DNA of 6,198 nucleotides, taken from assembly GCA_024640925.1 (NCBI GenBank), contig JAHEEB010000278.1:1-6198 (forward strand), read 5' to 3'. Position numbers and translations under genes: made by a program. This stretch comes from Bacteroidota bacterium. GTDB taxonomy: Bacteria > Bacteroidota > Bacteroidia > Bacteroidales > UBA10428. This document shows positions 4,042 through 6,198 of the stretch, one piece after another (position 1 is the stretch's first letter; every line of letters starts with the position of its first letter). A model generated the notes under the pieces. That model worked only from the letters and a program-made list of their open reading frames with translations, had not been told where the DNA came from and ran no database searches.

Positions 4042-6198
4042 ATGAGCCGTAAAAGTTCTGCAATTATCGAGTCCGCAATGCGGAATCATAATATAGTAAT
4101 TATAATTTCCTTGGTATTAATGGTAATAGGTGTAATTGCACTTATAAAAATGCCAAGGAATGAATTCCCCCAGTTTACTATACGACAAGGAGTTGTAGTA
4201 GGAGTATATCCAGGTGCTACATCAGCAGAAGTTGAAGAACAACTAACCAAAGTTGTTGAAAATTATACTTTTGGTTATAAAGAAGTAAAGAAGACCAAAA
4301 CATATTCGCATTCAAAGGAAGGTATAATGTATATTTTTATTGAATTGAACGACAATGTAAAAAATGCCGATCAGTTCTGGTCAAAATATAAACATGGACT
4401 GGATGAGCTTAAAATGACATTACCGACAGGTGTAATTGCGTTAATTGCCAACTCCGATTTTGGAGATACTTCAGCTTTGCTCATAACTTTATCGTCTGAC
4501 AATAAAAGCTATAAAGAACTGGAGGTTCAATTAAAGAGACTCGAAACTGAAGTCAGGAAAATACCAGCCACATCAAAAATGAAGCATTTTGGCTTACAGA
4601 AAGAAAAAATTTTTGTGAATGTAAAGCCCGAATTGCTTAATGAGTATAACATAAAAACCATTTCATTATTTGGCTCCTATCAAACCAATGGAATGATAAA
4701 TTATGCAGGCGTTTTAAAAGATGGAAAAACCAACCTGGCCGTGCATTTACCAGCAAATTTCGAGTCGGAAAAAGACCTGGCTGACCAGATTGTATATTCT
4801 GACCCGCTGGGAAATATTGTTCGCCTTAAAAACATTGCCACCATTGAACGCCGATATGAAGACCCGGACGACTATATAAAACAAAACGGAAAGAAAACCA
4901 TCCTTCTGTCGCTTGAGATGCAACCTGGCAACAATATTGTTGAATATGGCAAAGATGTGGATGAAGCCATTGCAGCCTTTCAAAAAGATTGTCCTGAGGA
5001 TATAAAGGTGGCCAAAATTTCGGAACTACCTAAATATGTAAGCGATTCCGTAAACGATTTCATGAAAGAATTTCTTATAGCAATTGTTGCAGTTATTTTG
5101 GTAACAATGTTACTTCTGCCTTTCAGGGTAGCTTCTGTGGCCGGGATTACTGTACCAATCTCGGTATTACTTACCCTCGCATTTCTTTATTTCTTTGGTG
5201 TTGAATTGCATACGGTTTCCCTTGCCTCACTAATTCTTGTTTTGGGAATGATTGTCGATAACTCAATAGTTATTATTGATAGTCATGTTGATAAAGTTGA
5301 TCATGGAACTTCTCCATGGCATTCCGCCATGAACAGTGCAAAAGAACTTTTTGTGCCAATTGTTGTCGCTACACTGGCTATTGTTGCAACTTATGTCCCG
5401 ATTGGACTGATGATACCAGGTACTGCAGGTGAATTCCTTGATACTCTTCCTATTGTTGTAGGTACTGCACTCACGGTATCAATTATTGTGGCCTCTTTGC
5501 TGGTTCCTTACCTGAATTTTGTTTTTATTAAAAAAGGATTAATACAAGCAGATAATTCGAAAAAACGCAAATCATTCCTGGATTGGCTACAAGCCAAATT
5601 TGATGCTTCGCTTGAGAAAGCATTCCATCATCCTAAAATGATTGTTGGAATAGGTCTTTTATTGGTGATTTTGTCTTTTATTATGCTCAAAACAACCAAT
5701 CAGCAATTGTTTCCGGAATTGGAACGCAACCAGTTTGCCGTTGAAGTATATTTGCCAACCGGTTCATCACTCGAAAGTACTGCCGCGATAATGGACAGTC
5801 TGGAGAATTTGCTGCTCAAGGACAATCGTGTAACCAATGTGACCAGTTTTGTCGGAACCAGTTCACCACGTTTTCATGTGGCATATGCTCCTAATATGCC
5901 AACGCCCAATTTCGGACAATTACTTATCAATACCATTTCGGATAAAGCGACACGTGCAATTGTGGAAGAATATGGAGAGAAATATGCCAATACTTTTGAA
6001 AATGCCCATGTAAAATTTAAAATTCTTGCACTTCAATTGAACAAAGCACCAATTGAGGTGCGTATTACATCCGATTCTTTTAAAGACATCCGAAAGGTTG
6101 AAACACAGGTTGACAGTATCTTGAAAAAAACGCAGCATATTGCCTGGGCTCGTACCGATTGGTATCAGAAACAGCAAGCCATAAAAGTAAACCTCGAC
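4042..6198 (+). CDS. RND-family efflux permease, N-terminal 719 residues, cut by window edge
   Basis: The frame is open from the ATG at 4042 to the window end. That is about 70% of the usual 1000-1050 residues. TM1 is at about 17-36, followed by the first periplasmic porter region (VYPGATSAEVEEQLTKVVE; FGLQKEKIFVNVKPELL). TM2-TM6 span about 340-492. TM4 carries GMIVDNSIVIID with D406 and N407, where AcrB has Asp-Asp (407/408) for proton relay. TM7 is at about 533-552, then the second porter region begins (FPELERNQFAVEVYLPTGSS). The layout fits proton-driven RND exporters that pair with an adaptor; it is nearer the HAE-1 group than metal exporters, but the substrate is unknown. Only one base separates its start from the adaptor stop. 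The trimer's C-terminal half and any following TolC-like gene are not visible. Confidence 0.93.
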   Translation, partial: MSRKSSAIIESAMRNHNIVIIISLVLMVIGVIALIKMPRNEFPQFTIRQGVVVGVYPGATSAEVEEQLTKVVENYTFGYKEVKKTKTYSHSKEGIMYIFIELNDNVKNADQFWSKYKHGLDELKMTLPTGVIALIANSDFGDTSALLITLSSDNKSYKELEVQLKRLETEVRKIPATSKMKHFGLQKEKIFVNVKPELLNEYNIKTISLFGSYQTNGMINYAGVLKDGKTNLAVHLPANFESEKDLADQIVYSDPLGNIVRLKNIATIERRYEDPDDYIKQNGKKTILLSLEMQPGNNIVEYGKDVDEAIAAFQKDCPEDIKVAKISELPKYVSDSVNDFMKEFLIAIVAVILVTMLLLPFRVASVAGITVPISVLLTLAFLYFFGVELHTVSLASLILVLGMIVDNSIVIIDSHVDKVDHGTSPWHSAMNSAKELFVPIVVATLAIVATYVPIGLMIPGTAGEFLDTLPIVVGTALTVSIIVASLLVPYLNFVFIKKGLIQADNSKKRKSFLDWLQAKFDASLEKAFHHPKMIVGIGLLLVILSFIMLKTTNQQLFPELERNQFAVEVYLPTGSSLESTAAIMDSLENLLLKDNRVTNVTSFVGTSSPRFHVAYAPNMPTPNFGQLLINTISDKATRAIVEEYGEKYANTFENAHVKFKILALQLNKAPIEVRITSDSFKDIRKVETQVDSILKKTQHIAWARTDWYQKQQAIKVNLD

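Noticed and set aside
4747..4983. Minus-strand open frame opposite the permease porter region
   Set aside because: It is antisense to continuous RND coding sequence and has no independent support. The same holds for the frame at 5920-6177.
1..6198. CRISPR array, tRNA, rRNA, insertion sequence or attachment site
   Set aside because: I saw no regularly spaced repeats, cloverleaf or rRNA-like sequence, transposase motifs or terminal inverted repeats anywhere in the window.

Overview
The window looks like chromosomal DNA of a member of the Bacteroidota. It is AT-rich and has A-rich leaders in place of Shine-Dalgarno sequences. Two TAnnTTTG boxes, the -7 element typical of this phylum, sit 29-36 bases ahead of start codons. 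A type IX secretion (T9SS) C-terminal sorting domain is also present. The sequence does not allow a genus call.

Layout. The left third (1-1933) is read on the minus strand. It holds the 5' end of a secreted family 28 glycoside hydrolase (polygalacturonase-like), cut by the window edge. Upstream of it lies a secreted SpoIID/LytB-domain protein with a carboxypeptidase-regulatory-like beta-sandwich on each side of the SpoIID domain. The SpoIID reading frame ends at 596, but a complete T9SS sorting domain continues in the -1 frame to 414. The frame change falls at a run of seven A residues that contains the heptamer A AAA AAC. The gene is therefore frameshifted by sequencing error, mutation or, less likely, programmed slippage.

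A 369-base divergent intergenic region (1934-2302) has no convincing gene. It contains two AT-rich inverted repeats and a TetR-type operator at its right end.

The right two thirds (2303-6198) is a plus-strand RND efflux locus: a TetR/AcrR-family repressor, a periplasmic adaptor (membrane fusion) lipoprotein, and an RND permease that starts one base after the adaptor stop and runs off the window (719 codons seen). Near-identical palindromes, CATAC-N10-GTATG, lie just before the repressor and before the adaptor. This suggests that the repressor controls both itself and the pump from matched operators. No TolC-like outer-membrane gene is visible; it may lie downstream or elsewhere.

I see no wholly new system. 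The points most worth checking are the frameshift that separates the SpoIID enzyme from its secretion signal, a possible zinc site in that SpoIID domain, and the paired AcrR-like operators.
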